64,000 bases of DNA, taken from positions 22,001 through 86,000 of the forward strand of contig DAHC01000007.1 in NCBI GenBank assembly GCA_002498375.1, written 5' to 3'. Position numbers and translations under genes: made by a program. The first letter of the stretch is position 1. Every line of letters starts with the position of its first letter. Shown piece by piece: positions 8,717-17,089 of the stretch. Origin of the DNA: Methanocorpusculum sp. UBA424. Its GTDB lineage: Archaea > Halobacteriota > Methanomicrobia > Methanomicrobiales > Methanocorpusculaceae. The notes beneath the pieces were generated by a model, which was not told the origin of the DNA, searched no databases, and saw nothing but the letters and a program-made list of their open reading frames with translations.

Positions 8717-9283
8717 TTATTCCTGGAATATCTGTCCTTCAAAGGTGAGAATGTTGCATGATTTGTTTGTCCATGCGTCGGGGGGGAGACCTGCTTTGTA
8801 GCAGGTTTCGCTGAGGAATTGTTCGGGGTCCCAGCCGTATTCGACGGCGACCTGGGGAAGAAGGAGGCCGGTGTGTCCGTTCATTTCGGCGATGAGTCCA
8901 TGTCGTCCGATGATGACGGCAGACGGGCGTTCGCCCGGTGCGCACTCGAGAAGTACGGGTAGGGTGAGAACGGTGACTTCGATCTTGATCTGTCGGAGTT
9001 CCCCTTCGTTGACGGGGTAGAACCTGGGGTCGTGGATGGCGGCATGCTGTGCGGCGTCTTTGATGGCGTCGCCAAGCGGCATGACGGGGAAGGGGAAGCC
9101 GATGCATCCCCTGAGGTCGCCGAATTTGGTGAGCGTTACAAAGACTCCCCGCTTTTCGGTGAAGATGCCGGAGAGTTCCGGTTCCCGTGCTGGTGGTTTC
9201 CCGGTCACTGCGGACTCAGCGTAGAGTCGTGCAGCCTGCAGGGCAAGCTGTCCTTCGGTCTGACTGAGGAGATGCATAATCAT
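8717..9283 (-). CDS. AMMECR1 domain protein
   Basis: 188 residues with the family core LRGCIGFPFP, AAIHDPRFYPV and the C-terminal CNILTFEGQIFQE. AMMECR1 proteins are found in archaea and eukaryotes; their biochemical role is unsettled. Two ATGs (9283 and 9277) are possible. Three bases separate it from tgtA, so it is probably the first gene of the archaeosine operon. Confidence 0.9.
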   Translation of the reverse strand: MIMHLLSQTEGQLALQAARLYAESAVTGKPPAREPELSGIFTEKRGVFVTLTKFGDLRGCIGFPFPVMPLGDAIKDAAQHAAIHDPRFYPVNEGELRQIKIEVTVLTLPVLLECAPGERPSAVIIGRHGLIAEMNGHTGLLLPQVAVEYGWDPEQFLSETCYKAGLPPDAWTNKSCNILTFEGQIFQE

Positions 9284-9317
9284 GTAGGTATTAGGCGTCA
9301 GAGATGATGAATTAAAT

Positions 9318-9395
9318 GGCGGGTCGGACGCTGAAAGCGGCCGACCTCAGCGGAGCAAATCTTTGATTTGCGACTGCGGCTTGGACACTGAAATC
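9318..9395 (+). repeat. Intergenic hairpin repeat, family A
   Basis: GGACGCtgaaaGCGGCC-type left hairpin, linker CCTCAGCGGAGCAA, right hairpin GCAAATCtttGATTTGC (9355-9371), then CGACTGCGG. One unit in the gap between the AMMECR1 and DJ-1 genes. Confidence 0.8.
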
Positions 9396-9472
9396 CCCAG
9401 AGAACAGCATGAAACAAAGCGAAATAGTTTCAGGACACACAAATATACATACAGTGATAATGGAGAAAATAT

Positions 9473-10111
9473 ATGTTTACGATCTATGTGTATATTCTTG
9501 ATACATTAGCCGACTGGGAACTGGGGCATGTTACTTCTGAGTTGCATTCCGGCCGGTTTTTCAAAAAAGGCGCGGAACATGTATCGCTGAAAACGGTGAG
9601 TTATTCTAACGAGCCGATCACTACAATGGGCGGGATGACAATCGTGCCCGATTGTTTGATCGATGATATCGTTGTGAGTGAAACAAGCGTGCTGCTGTTA
9701 CCGGGCGCAAATACCTGGAACGACCCAAAGCACGGCGCTATTATCGAAAAAGCAGGCGAACTTCTCTCTATCGGCGCTATGGTGGGTGCGATCTGCGGAG
9801 CTACTGCGGCTCTTGCCAATGTTGGGCTGTTGGATACGCGTCCGCATACCAGTAATGGACCGGGATTTCTTGAGATGTTTTGTCCCGGGTATAAAGGGCA
9901 GAGTTTCTATGCAGACCAGCCGTCTGTTGCGGATAACAACCTTATTACTGCTGGTTCCACCGGAGGTTTGTTGTGGGCGAAACAGATCATTGAGTATTTA
10001 GGTGTGTTTGAATCGAACACGCTGGAAGCCTGGTATGACTATTTTAGTACCGGCAAGCCGGAACATTTCTTTGCCCTCATGCAGAGTTTGCAGTCGGGCA
10101 AGGAAAACTGA
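9473..10111 (+). CDS. DJ-1/PfpI family protein (class I glutamine amidotransferase-like)
   Basis: 212 residues. Nucleophile elbow GAICGATAAL carries the reactive cysteine; LLLPGANTW precedes it and TAGSTGGLLWAK closes the domain. Members include proteases, deglycases and stress proteins; this one resembles the YoaZ/YdeA-like subset without extra domains. GGAG lies eight bases before the ATG. It stands alone between two repeat elements. Confidence 0.82.
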   Translation: MFTIYVYILDTLADWELGHVTSELHSGRFFKKGAEHVSLKTVSYSNEPITTMGGMTIVPDCLIDDIVVSETSVLLLPGANTWNDPKHGAIIEKAGELLSIGAMVGAICGATAALANVGLLDTRPHTSNGPGFLEMFCPGYKGQSFYADQPSVADNNLITAGSTGGLLWAKQIIEYLGVFESNTLEAWYDYFSTGKPEHFFALMQSLQSGKEN

Positions 10112-10306
10112 TCCTTTTTTGTCATAAACAGAACGGGGAGGGGGTCACATGCCCGTCTATATCCAGCTCCGTTTTAATAACAAGCGAAATGTCTTTGGAG
10201 ATAGCAAGGGGACACTTTTGTATTTTTGCGCTGGGAGATTCCCTCCCCATCCTTCCCCGGAGAGATGAGCTGATGAAACGCTCTTGTGTTTTTTCTTTTA
10301 ATCTCC

Positions 10307-10588
10307 TGAATTTGACAGTTGGCAAATATGTTCCCCCACATCTCTTTCCTTTTTTCTGATTAAGGGGTGCGGGGACGCGCAGAAGTCGCAAACCTTTGGT
10401 TTGCTCAAGGATCGCGTCGCTTTCATTCCCCTTGCCAGTCACTCCCCCGCACCCCGAAATCAGAAAAATATGTGATACATTGAAGATTTATTCTGAAAAG
10501 TAAGTGACTCGCGAGAGAGTTTATCATGGCTTTTGAAAAATGCTTAGGGGCATTCATTATGTGGCATTTCCACTAACTGTCAAATTCA
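10307..10588. mobile_element. MITE-like element, copy 1, with terminal inverted repeats
   Basis: 282 bases bounded by TGAATTTGACAGTT (10307-10320) and its exact complement AACTGTCAAATTCA (10575-10588). The roughly 60-base left arm and 110-base right arm are nearly identical to those of the copy at 20211-20730. Interior: GGGGTGCGGGG (10364) ... CCCCGCACCCC (10445) enclosing a family A hairpin GCAAACCtttGGTTTGC (10388). No transposase frame is present; an apparent 106-codon frame across it is incidental. The rest of the 10112-10648 gap holds no gene that I can support. Confidence 0.8.
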
Positions 10589-10648
10589 ATTAGATGAAAA
10601 TACGTATCTCCGAAACGCCAGATTCTAAAAAAAGATGTGCCTGAATAT

Positions 10649-11989
10649 TCAGGCAAATAATTTGGTAGTATCCTGATCTTCGCTGGTTGTCTGGGAAGCT
10701 ACCGCCGCAGTGATCACCTGAGTGATCGCGCTGCGAACGATCTCGAGACCCTGCATCAGCGTAGCATCATCGGTCGTTAATGCCGGCATCAGCTTCACAA
10801 CCGAGTCCTCTCTGCCCGAGAGCTCAATGATCAGACGATTCTCAAAGCACAACTGTCTGATCTGCTGGGCAGTCCCTGCCGGATATGCTCCGCAGTCGAT
10901 ACCCCACATCAGTCCAAGGCCGCGGAAACTCAGCCCCGGATCGATGAGCGGCAGGTTTTCAGCAAGATAATCCTGGACGATCTTGCCTTTCCGCACAGTC
11001 TCTTCGATGACATGCTCTTTGAGCATAAACTCGAGAGCGGCTTTTCCTGCAATGAATGACAGCTGGAAACCTCTGAACGTGCCGTTGTGTTCGCCCGGCA
11101 TAAGTACGTCATATTCGGGTTTCACCAGCGTGATCGCGCAAGGCATGCCCATGCCGCCGATGGATTTTGCCATTACTACGATATCGGGAACGATACCGCC
11201 GCGCTCGAACGAGAAGAACGCTCCCGTCCGGCCGCATCCGGTCTGGATCTCATCGAGGATCAGCAGCATATCATGCTTGTCGCAGAGGGCACGGATGTCT
11301 CTGAGCCACTGATCTGATACGATATTGATGCCGCCTTCTCCCTGGACCGATTCGACAATAATAGCCGCCGGTTTGTCAACACCGCTGTGATCATCGCTGA
11401 GGATCATATCGATGTACTCGATCGTGTCCAGATTCTTCATCATCGACGGGTGAGGAACATGCGTCACGTTCCCCAAGGTCACGCCGCTGGCTGCCCGTGC
11501 GGACCTCTCCGTCGTAAGGGCCAGGGCTCCAAGCGTCATGCCATGGAACCCGCCCATCAATGCCAGCACGTTGGATCTGCCTTTTGCCTTGCGGGCAATT
11601 TTTAATGCAGCTTCAACGGCGTTGGTTCCGGTCGGTCCCGGAAACAGGATCTTGTAATTGAGACCACGCGGGATCAGAATATTCTTCTGCATGAACTGAA
11701 TAAATTCACCCTTGGCAATGGAATACATATCCAGCCCGTGAACCAATCCGTCATTCTGGAGATACTCGATCACTTTCTCTTTAATATAGTCATTATTATG
11801 ACCGTAATTACAGCTGCCCGCCCCGCAAAGGAAATCGATATACTCGAGTCCGTTCTGATCGATCAGTAAAGAGCCTTTAGCTTTTGAGAAAATAACCGGA
11901 TACTTCCGACAATACGACCGTACGTTACTTTCGAATTCTTCGAATACGGCTGTTTCCATCAAGACGTCATTTGTGTTTTCAAGACCCAT
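10649..11989 (-). CDS. Class III aminotransferase, EctB-like (diaminobutyrate 2-oxoglutarate aminotransferase)
   Basis: 446 residues from an ATG with GGAG nine bases upstream. PLP features: LILDEIQTGCGRTG, then the Schiff-base lysine in VVMAKSIGGMGMP, and FPGPTGTNAVEAALK near residue 120. The sequence fits the EctB/DABA aminotransferase branch, which makes L-2,4-diaminobutyrate from aspartate semialdehyde with glutamate as donor. No ectA or ectC is nearby, but a PLP decarboxylase follows upstream on the same strand, hinting at a diaminobutyrate to 1,3-diaminopropane route (inference). Confidence 0.8.
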   Translation of the reverse strand: MGLENTNDVLMETAVFEEFESNVRSYCRKYPVIFSKAKGSLLIDQNGLEYIDFLCGAGSCNYGHNNDYIKEKVIEYLQNDGLVHGLDMYSIAKGEFIQFMQKNILIPRGLNYKILFPGPTGTNAVEAALKIARKAKGRSNVLALMGGFHGMTLGALALTTERSARAASGVTLGNVTHVPHPSMMKNLDTIEYIDMILSDDHSGVDKPAAIIVESVQGEGGINIVSDQWLRDIRALCDKHDMLLILDEIQTGCGRTGAFFSFERGGIVPDIVVMAKSIGGMGMPCAITLVKPEYDVLMPGEHNGTFRGFQLSFIAGKAALEFMLKEHVIEETVRKGKIVQDYLAENLPLIDPGLSFRGLGLMWGIDCGAYPAGTAQQIRQLCFENRLIIELSGREDSVVKLMPALTTDDATLMQGLEIVRSAITQVITAAVASQTTSEDQDTTKLFA

Positions 11990-12309
11990 AGACCACACTC
12001 CTTTTTTTAGTTAGTATGAATGTACAGGAAATCTAGCCCCGCACACCGGGCGGCTCTGAGATTACTAAACTTAGTTGCCCCCCCTAGGCTTAAAGGTGTC
12101 CCTCGTAAAAGAATTGATTATGGCCTGATTTATGGACTTTCGGACGATATCCATGGACTTCAAAAAACCCCCTGCATGCCCGGATTTTCCATTCATGACA
12201 CGGGGGGGGTTGAATAGTTTTCTGGTGTTTTGGGTAGGGGGGGTTTGTAAAAAATCAGGGGCGCATTCACGCGCACGCCAATGAAAAAAATTGCAGGTCA
12301 GGACGCCGG
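11990..12309. other. Gap between decarboxylase and aminotransferase genes
   Basis: Probably holds the promoter of the EctB-like gene. Visible: a ribosome site GGAG near 11998, and an inverted repeat ACTAA-ac-TTAGT near 12063 that could be an operator. No supported reading frame. G- and C-runs (CCCCCC near 12076, GGGGGGG near 12205 and 12237) may be replication-slippage tracts. Confidence 0.4.
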
Positions 12310-13761
12310 TCACGAAGTTTTCCGGCCGACGATGATTTCCCCATGATCGTTGATGCCGATGACCTTTTCGCCGGCGTCTCTCAGCCGTTTGATGTACTGA
12401 ATCACTTCCTCGGTGAGCTCTTCGCCCGGGCAGATGAAGGGGATGCCGGGGGGGTAGGGAATGATCGATGAAGCACATATCCTGCCGGCTCCTTCAAGCA
12501 ATGGGATGCGTTCTTTGTCCTGCGGGACGGGATGCAGCCGGAGTTTTTCTTTGAGGACAGCAGTGACGGAGGATTTTGCAGGAGTGGCAGAGGCGCCGCC
12601 GCAGCATTCGCTGATCTCTTTCAAAGCTTCGATCAGCCGCTTGCTGTCGCCAAAAGTATTGCCGATCCCCGTCATGCACATGAGGATCGGACCGGTGGTG
12701 AGTTCTGCGAAAATCCCCCTTTCCATCAGGAGTTCTTCGAGCCGTGCCCCGTCGATACCGACGGCACTCATGTCGAGGTTGATCTTCGTGATGTCCATGC
12801 TGATGCCCGCATCGGTATCCAGAGGGCTGCCGATGACCCGAAGGCCTTTGACTTTTGGTGCTTCCAAATAGAAGTGCATGAGGATTTCATGCCACTCGGT
12901 CATGAGGGTCGTGCCGTGTTCTTTGAGGAGCTCGGCGTTTATGTCGAGGGAACCCATGAGAAGATAGGAAGGGCTGGTGGATTCCATCATCTGGAGTTTG
13001 TCTTCAAGTACGTAATGATCGACCCGGCCGGAGTTGAGATTAAGCACGGCGCTTTGGGTAAAGGAGGCGAGGGTCTTGTGGATCGAGTTGACGACGATGT
13101 CGGCTCCCTGCTCTTCGGCGGATTCCGGCATGTCGGCAAAGCCTGCATTACGGAAGAATTTGAGGTGGGCACCGTGCGCCTGGTCGACGATGAGGATCTT
13201 GCCTCGTTTGTGAACGACCTCGGCGATGGCCCGGATGTCGGAGCAGATCCCGTAATAATTCGGGGAAGGAAGGATTACTGCCTCGGCTTCGGGGTTTTCT
13301 GCCAGACACCGTTCGATCTCGTCTGCCGTGATCCCGCCGGAGATGCCGTATTCGTCGATGATCTCCGGGTAGGCATAGACCGGCTGGATGTCGGCAAGGA
13401 CAAGGGCGTTGAAGATCGCCTTATGGGAGTTTCGGGCCATGACGAGTTTTTTGCCTTTGGGGACCGAGGCCAAAACGGCGGCAATCACGCCGCAGCTCGT
13501 ACCGTTGATAAGGAGGTAGGAGCGTTGTACACCATAGAGCTCGGCATACCTTTCCTGAGCGGCTTTGAGGATGCCTTCGGTCTGGAAAAGGTTGTCGGCA
13601 CCAGGGATCTCAGTGATGTCGCAGTCCATCATCTTCCGGAGAAAATCATCGTAGCCGAATCGCCGGTAAATCGCGGAGCCTTTGTGCCCGGGCATGTGGA
13701 AGGAGACGGTTTTTTTGTCTGCATGTTCCGTCAAAAAGGTTATGATCGATGGTGTACTCAT
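12310..13761 (-). CDS. Orn/Lys/Arg decarboxylase family PLP enzyme (short SpeA type)
   Basis: 483 residues from the ATG at 13761, which has AAGGGA five bases upstream; a TTG seven codons earlier is less likely. Fold type I motifs: FHMPGHKGS at the N-terminus, DQAHGAHLKF (PLP aspartate) and SIHKTLASFTQS with the Schiff-base lysine. C-terminal wing YPPGIPFICPGEELTEE. It matches the Bacillus SpeA/YaaO-length group rather than the large proteobacterial enzymes. Substrate could be arginine, lysine, ornithine or diaminobutyrate; the EctB-like neighbour favours testing the last. Confidence 0.83.
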   Translation of the reverse strand: MSTPSIITFLTEHADKKTVSFHMPGHKGSAIYRRFGYDDFLRKMMDCDITEIPGADNLFQTEGILKAAQERYAELYGVQRSYLLINGTSCGVIAAVLASVPKGKKLVMARNSHKAIFNALVLADIQPVYAYPEIIDEYGISGGITADEIERCLAENPEAEAVILPSPNYYGICSDIRAIAEVVHKRGKILIVDQAHGAHLKFFRNAGFADMPESAEEQGADIVVNSIHKTLASFTQSAVLNLNSGRVDHYVLEDKLQMMESTSPSYLLMGSLDINAELLKEHGTTLMTEWHEILMHFYLEAPKVKGLRVIGSPLDTDAGISMDITKINLDMSAVGIDGARLEELLMERGIFAELTTGPILMCMTGIGNTFGDSKRLIEALKEISECCGGASATPAKSSVTAVLKEKLRLHPVPQDKERIPLLEGAGRICASSIIPYPPGIPFICPGEELTEEVIQYIKRLRDAGEKVIGINDHGEIIVGRKTS

Positions 13762-13821
13762 GGTATTCCCTTGTGGGTACAACGTACACCGGCTGGTGAA
13801 TTATATTTTTTGGGGCGGGGT

Positions 13822-13990
13822 GGCGACGAAGTCGCCGCCCTTAGCGGAGCAAACCGAAGGTTTGCGAGTGCGGATTGGCGACGAAGGGGCGGCCTTAGCC
13901 GAGCAAACCAAAGGTTTGCGAGTGCGGGTTGGCGACGAAGTCGCCGCCCTTAGCTTGAGCAAGTCGATAGACTTGCGAGTGCGGGCTGCC
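13822..13990 (+). repeat. Three tandem 55-bp units of hairpin family A
   Basis: Unit plan: GCGACgaaGTCGC hairpin, CGCCCTTAGCGGA linker, second hairpin, then CGAGTGCGG. The three second hairpins are GCAAACCgaaGGTTTGC (13849), GCAAACCaaaGGTTTGC (13903) and GCAAGTCgataGACTTGC (13959), so the arms vary together. Fills the gap between the decarboxylase and DUF447 genes. Confidence 0.85.
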
Positions 13991-14025
13991 CGAATATCTA
14001 TTATTATTGAATGAACAATGCCCGT

Positions 14026-14586
14026 CTAAAACCCGCAGACTTCCCTGATAAGTGCCGCCGCCTCAATATCCCTCGGCCCCCCGCACTTTCGAACGATACC
14101 CAGATGATACTCGATCAGTTCCCGCAGCTTTGGATCATGGTTCATCACATATCTGGTTGCATGGACCGTCGCATCGATCACCGAATTAAAACCCCGGTTC
14201 ACCGGCCGCAGCTCATCACGGCAGTACTCCGATCCCACCGGTTCAAGATCCACAAAATATGCTTCCTTCGTCTCGTTAACGATCCAGGCGGTAAACGCCA
14301 TCCATGCATCCGCATCGCGAAGCAGCTGCATCACCATCTCACCGACAAACACATCTCTCAGATCCGACGTTGCCACGTCCGAAAATGCATACAGCGGATA
14401 GAGATACGGATCACTCACGAAGTTCGCCGTCACCCAGCCGTACTTCTCCACATTCTCTGCCGTCTTCGATCCCTTGAAAAGGATCATCTTCGGCGACTGA
14501 CCGGACCGCACGATGATCCCGATAGGGGCTGCATTATCCTTAGTGACTGCGATCACTTCGGTGATCCCTTCGCCTAACAGTCCCAT
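14026..14586 (-). CDS. DUF447 family protein
   Basis: 186 residues from MGLLGEGITEVIAVTKDN, a typical opening for the archaeal/methylotroph DUF447 family (predicted flavin-reductase-like split barrel). A longer in-frame start was rejected because it lies inside the preceding gene; the chosen ATG overlaps that gene by 13 bases. DUF447 genes occur in methanopterin/methanofuran gene clusters of methylotrophs, so a role in C1-cofactor synthesis is plausible. Operon partners are the CitG-like gene and marker protein 9. Confidence 0.72.
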   Translation of the reverse strand: MGLLGEGITEVIAVTKDNAAPIGIIVRSGQSPKMILFKGSKTAENVEKYGWVTANFVSDPYLYPLYAFSDVATSDLRDVFVGEMVMQLLRDADAWMAFTAWIVNETKEAYFVDLEPVGSEYCRDELRPVNRGFNSVIDATVHATRYVMNHDPKLRELIEYHLGIVRKCGGPRDIEAAALIREVCGF

Positions 14587-15380
14587 TGCCACCCCTCCAG
14601 AAGTGCGGTAAAGATTCCTGCAATGCAGATATCTGCAAGGGATCCCGGATTCACGCCCTCTCTGATACACTCCTCATCGAATCTGCTCAGCGAAAGACCG
14701 CCGGCACGAACCAGCTGAGCACGTTCCATGATTGAAACCGCCCGGTCATACCCAAACTTCTTTGCGATAAACGTATCCGGATACGCGGCCATAAGACGCA
14801 GAAACATCTCCTGGATATGGTCGGCCCCGTCCTTTTCTTTGAGAATATCGGCGGCTTTCCTTGTCAGAGCAAATCCGTTTGTCCATTCGCGGGCGACCAT
14901 ATCGTTCCCGCTCGAATACCTCATGACATCGAGCATCGTCATCTGCTTCTCGCGAAGCATCGCAATCGAAGCGGGATCATTCACGTCCATCTCATCCTCC
15001 TTGTTGACCCGGACCTGGGTTTTCCCGAAAGCCTGATAAAAAAGAACGGCGTCCTCAACCGTCGTTTGAAGAACGGCCTCGCACGCCCCGGCGATGCCTT
15101 TGCCTTTGATCAGCGGCAGAAGGAGAATGAACGCTCCAAAATGCGTATTCCCTCCCGCATGACCGTTCGTATGCTCGACGGCCGCATACATCGCTTCTCC
15201 AAGCGTCATCTCCGGAACCCGTTCAAAAACATCGCGGGCAAGCACTGCCGATGCCAGAAAATGCCGGAACTTCGTATCCTCATAATCATGGAACCGGTCG
15301 ATATTTCCCGGTTTGATACTGGCGCTCACCTCAAGGAGCATCGAAAGTTCGGCGGTTTCGGCAAGAGACAGCTTAGACAT
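14574..15380 (-). CDS. CitG/MdcB-like triphosphoribosyl-dephospho-CoA synthase family protein
   Basis: 268 residues. The N-terminal SASIKPGNIDRFHDYEDTKF and the central NGHAGGNTHFGAFILLLPL match the CitG family, whose bacterial members make the citrate lyase prosthetic-group precursor. Methanogens lack citrate lyase. Archaeal homologues next to DUF447 probably work on another ribosylated cofactor, possibly methanopterin-related (inference). ATG chosen over an upstream TTG two codons earlier; it overlaps the marker 9 gene by eight bases. Confidence 0.72.
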   Translation of the reverse strand: MSKLSLAETAELSMLLEVSASIKPGNIDRFHDYEDTKFRHFLASAVLARDVFERVPEMTLGEAMYAAVEHTNGHAGGNTHFGAFILLLPLIKGKGIAGACEAVLQTTVEDAVLFYQAFGKTQVRVNKEDEMDVNDPASIAMLREKQMTMLDVMRYSSGNDMVAREWTNGFALTRKAADILKEKDGADHIQEMFLRLMAAYPDTFIAKKFGYDRAVSIMERAQLVRAGGLSLSRFDEECIREGVNPGSLADICIAGIFTALLEGWQWDC

Positions 15381-16476
15381 TTTCAAAGATCTTCTTCGCG
15401 ATCTTCTCTGAAAGCGTACGTTTCAGAGCCATATATTCATTCAGCGGGAGATCGATCGACTTCAGCGTCATATCCCGGAACATACAGGGCGTCGAGGATT
15501 TGCAGCAGTAGGCAAGACTGCCGAAACAGGTGTGGCTGCCCTGCGAAAGAGGTGTATCGACGGTCGCTTCCTTTTTCAGCGTAAGATACGCATCCCGGCT
15601 CATCCCAAGCGACTCGAGAGAGGGAAGAAGGGGGCACTGTTTCACCGGCATGCAGCAGAATGCAAGAGAGCGGAGATCGCCGCCGCGGCATAACTGTTTG
15701 GGGGCATTATACCAGCCGATCTCTTCGGCGACGGCCCGGATATACCGGTCGAGCGTCTGCAGAACACTGAGGCTCGCACTTCTGGCGACCGAGACGAGAT
15801 CGGCCCCGTGAGCGAAGTAGTCCATCATCTTTTCTGGACTGGAAACACCGTTGTTCGCGATGATGAGTAAGGGGCAGCTGTTTCGGATCTGTCTGATTTT
15901 GCTGTGTCCGGTATCCATCAGATCGACATGGAGGATCGAGGCTCCGGCTTTCCAAAGCTTCCGTGCGAGTTCGCGGTCATCCACAACGCCGGCACGGGTC
16001 TTGACCGAAACGGTCATCCCTTCGGCGGCAAGCGCAGAAACGATCGCACAGAGTTTCTCAGGATTATGAAGAAGATATTCGCCGCATCCCGCATCGATCA
16101 TCGGCTGCTGACGGCAGTGGGCATCGATCTCGTAGATGACGGAAGGTCCAAACCGTTTTGCGGCAGAAACGAACGCTTCCGGGGTTGCTCCCCTCAGATT
16201 GAGACCGATGATGATGTCCGCCCCTTCCAGAATGTCGATCTCAGTCGCTATTTCGTCGAAATCGGCATTGAACTCGGTCCGGCCCGCTGCTTCCATAGCA
16301 GCAGAGGCTTTCCTGCTCGGTTCATCTGTATTGTATCCGCCAATAAAAGCAATACCGGCATGTTTACTGCGGGCGAGAACAAACTCCGCATCGGTTATTC
16401 CGGCCATAGACGCGATCACGATGGGAGTTTTGACAGGCCTTTCGTTTATTGATATGAATCTTGTAGCTGCCGTCAT
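15373..16476 (-). CDS. Methanogenesis marker protein 9-like (Dus-like barrel plus Cys-rich tail)
   Basis: 367 residues. An N-terminal TIM-barrel of dihydrouridine-synthase type (PIVIASMAGITDAEF, EIDAHCRQQPMIDAGCGEYLL, TVSVKTRAG, IIANNGVSS) is followed by a cysteine-rich tail (RGGDLRSLAFCCMPVKQCPLLPSL, CFGSLAYCCKSSTPCMFRD) that could hold an iron-sulfur cluster. This combination is what I know as methanogenesis marker 9, conserved in methanogens and of unknown function. It is the first gene of a tight three-gene operon. Confidence 0.75.
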   Translation of the reverse strand: MTAATRFISINERPVKTPIVIASMAGITDAEFVLARSKHAGIAFIGGYNTDEPSRKASAAMEAAGRTEFNADFDEIATEIDILEGADIIIGLNLRGATPEAFVSAAKRFGPSVIYEIDAHCRQQPMIDAGCGEYLLHNPEKLCAIVSALAAEGMTVSVKTRAGVVDDRELARKLWKAGASILHVDLMDTGHSKIRQIRNSCPLLIIANNGVSSPEKMMDYFAHGADLVSVARSASLSVLQTLDRYIRAVAEEIGWYNAPKQLCRGGDLRSLAFCCMPVKQCPLLPSLESLGMSRDAYLTLKKEATVDTPLSQGSHTCFGSLAYCCKSSTPCMFRDMTLKSIDLPLNEYMALKRTLSEKIAKKIFENV

Positions 16477-16507
16477 GAATTTTATATTATTTGGTTTTCA
16501 CTCCTAA

Positions 16508-16972
16508 TTACTCTGATGGATTGAGACAGGAAAGACGATACCCTCCGGGGACCCGTTCAAGTGCCGTGCATTTTCTGAACTCCTCGATAGGGATCCCGGC
16601 GGATGTTTCGAAAAACTCCAGAACTTTCGTCCAGGGCATAAGATATGCTTCGTTTTTTGCACCCTGACCACGGAACTCGACCGCAAGATAGCCGCAGCGG
16701 CCGGTGTATTTGACGAAACCGGAGATGTTGTCGACCTGATGTACTCCGTCCTTGTCTTTATGGAAATTACTGGAAAAGTAGAGCCGTTTTCCGTTCAGGG
16801 ATTTGCACTCGATCGCGAGATAATAGGCAGGATCCAGGGAATCGACGATGATATCCACATATTGGGTATTGAAGTGAGACTGTTTGAGCCGGTAGGCAAA
16901 CCCTTTCATCCTGTTTTCGGTGAAGAACCGGTTCATGCAGACGACCATCTCCCGTTCAAAGTCGTTACTCAT
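16508..16972 (-). CDS. Hjc-like PD-(D/E)XK nuclease
   Basis: 154 residues from MSNDFEREM. Arrangement of acidic residues fits the Holliday-junction resolvase Hjc fold: early Glu in FEREM, VDIIVDS, then the E-x-K catalytic strand in YLAIECKS, and ISGFVKYTGRCGYLAVEF. It could therefore cleave branched DNA. Sequence is divergent from classical Hjc, so another nuclease of the fold is possible. A start 15 codons upstream is open but has no ribosome site. It is divergent from the flavoprotein operon that begins at 17090. Confidence 0.6.
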   Translation of the reverse strand: MSNDFEREMVVCMNRFFTENRMKGFAYRLKQSHFNTQYVDIIVDSLDPAYYLAIECKSLNGKRLYFSSNFHKDKDGVHQVDNISGFVKYTGRCGYLAVEFRGQGAKNEAYLMPWTKVLEFFETSAGIPIEEFRKCTALERVPGGYRLSCLNPSE

Positions 16973-17089
16973 CTGATGTATGATTTTGTACTCAAGAGTG
17001 ATGAATCTGGCGACCAAACGGCGGCCCGAACGTCATCATTAATGTCTGTCAGAGCAAATGTACATCCACATACCTCAAAGGAACATATT

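Noticed and set aside
10122..10442. 106-codon minus-strand frame
   Set aside because: It runs across a MITE-like element and a hairpin, with no ribosome site or recognisable protein.
10649..11989. Ectoine biosynthesis locus
   Set aside because: Only an EctB-like enzyme is present; ectA and ectC are not adjacent, so ectoine production is not supported.
13822..13990. CRISPR-like tandem repeats
   Set aside because: The units follow one another without unique spacers, and the same unit occurs singly elsewhere. It is a tandem hairpin repeat, not an array.
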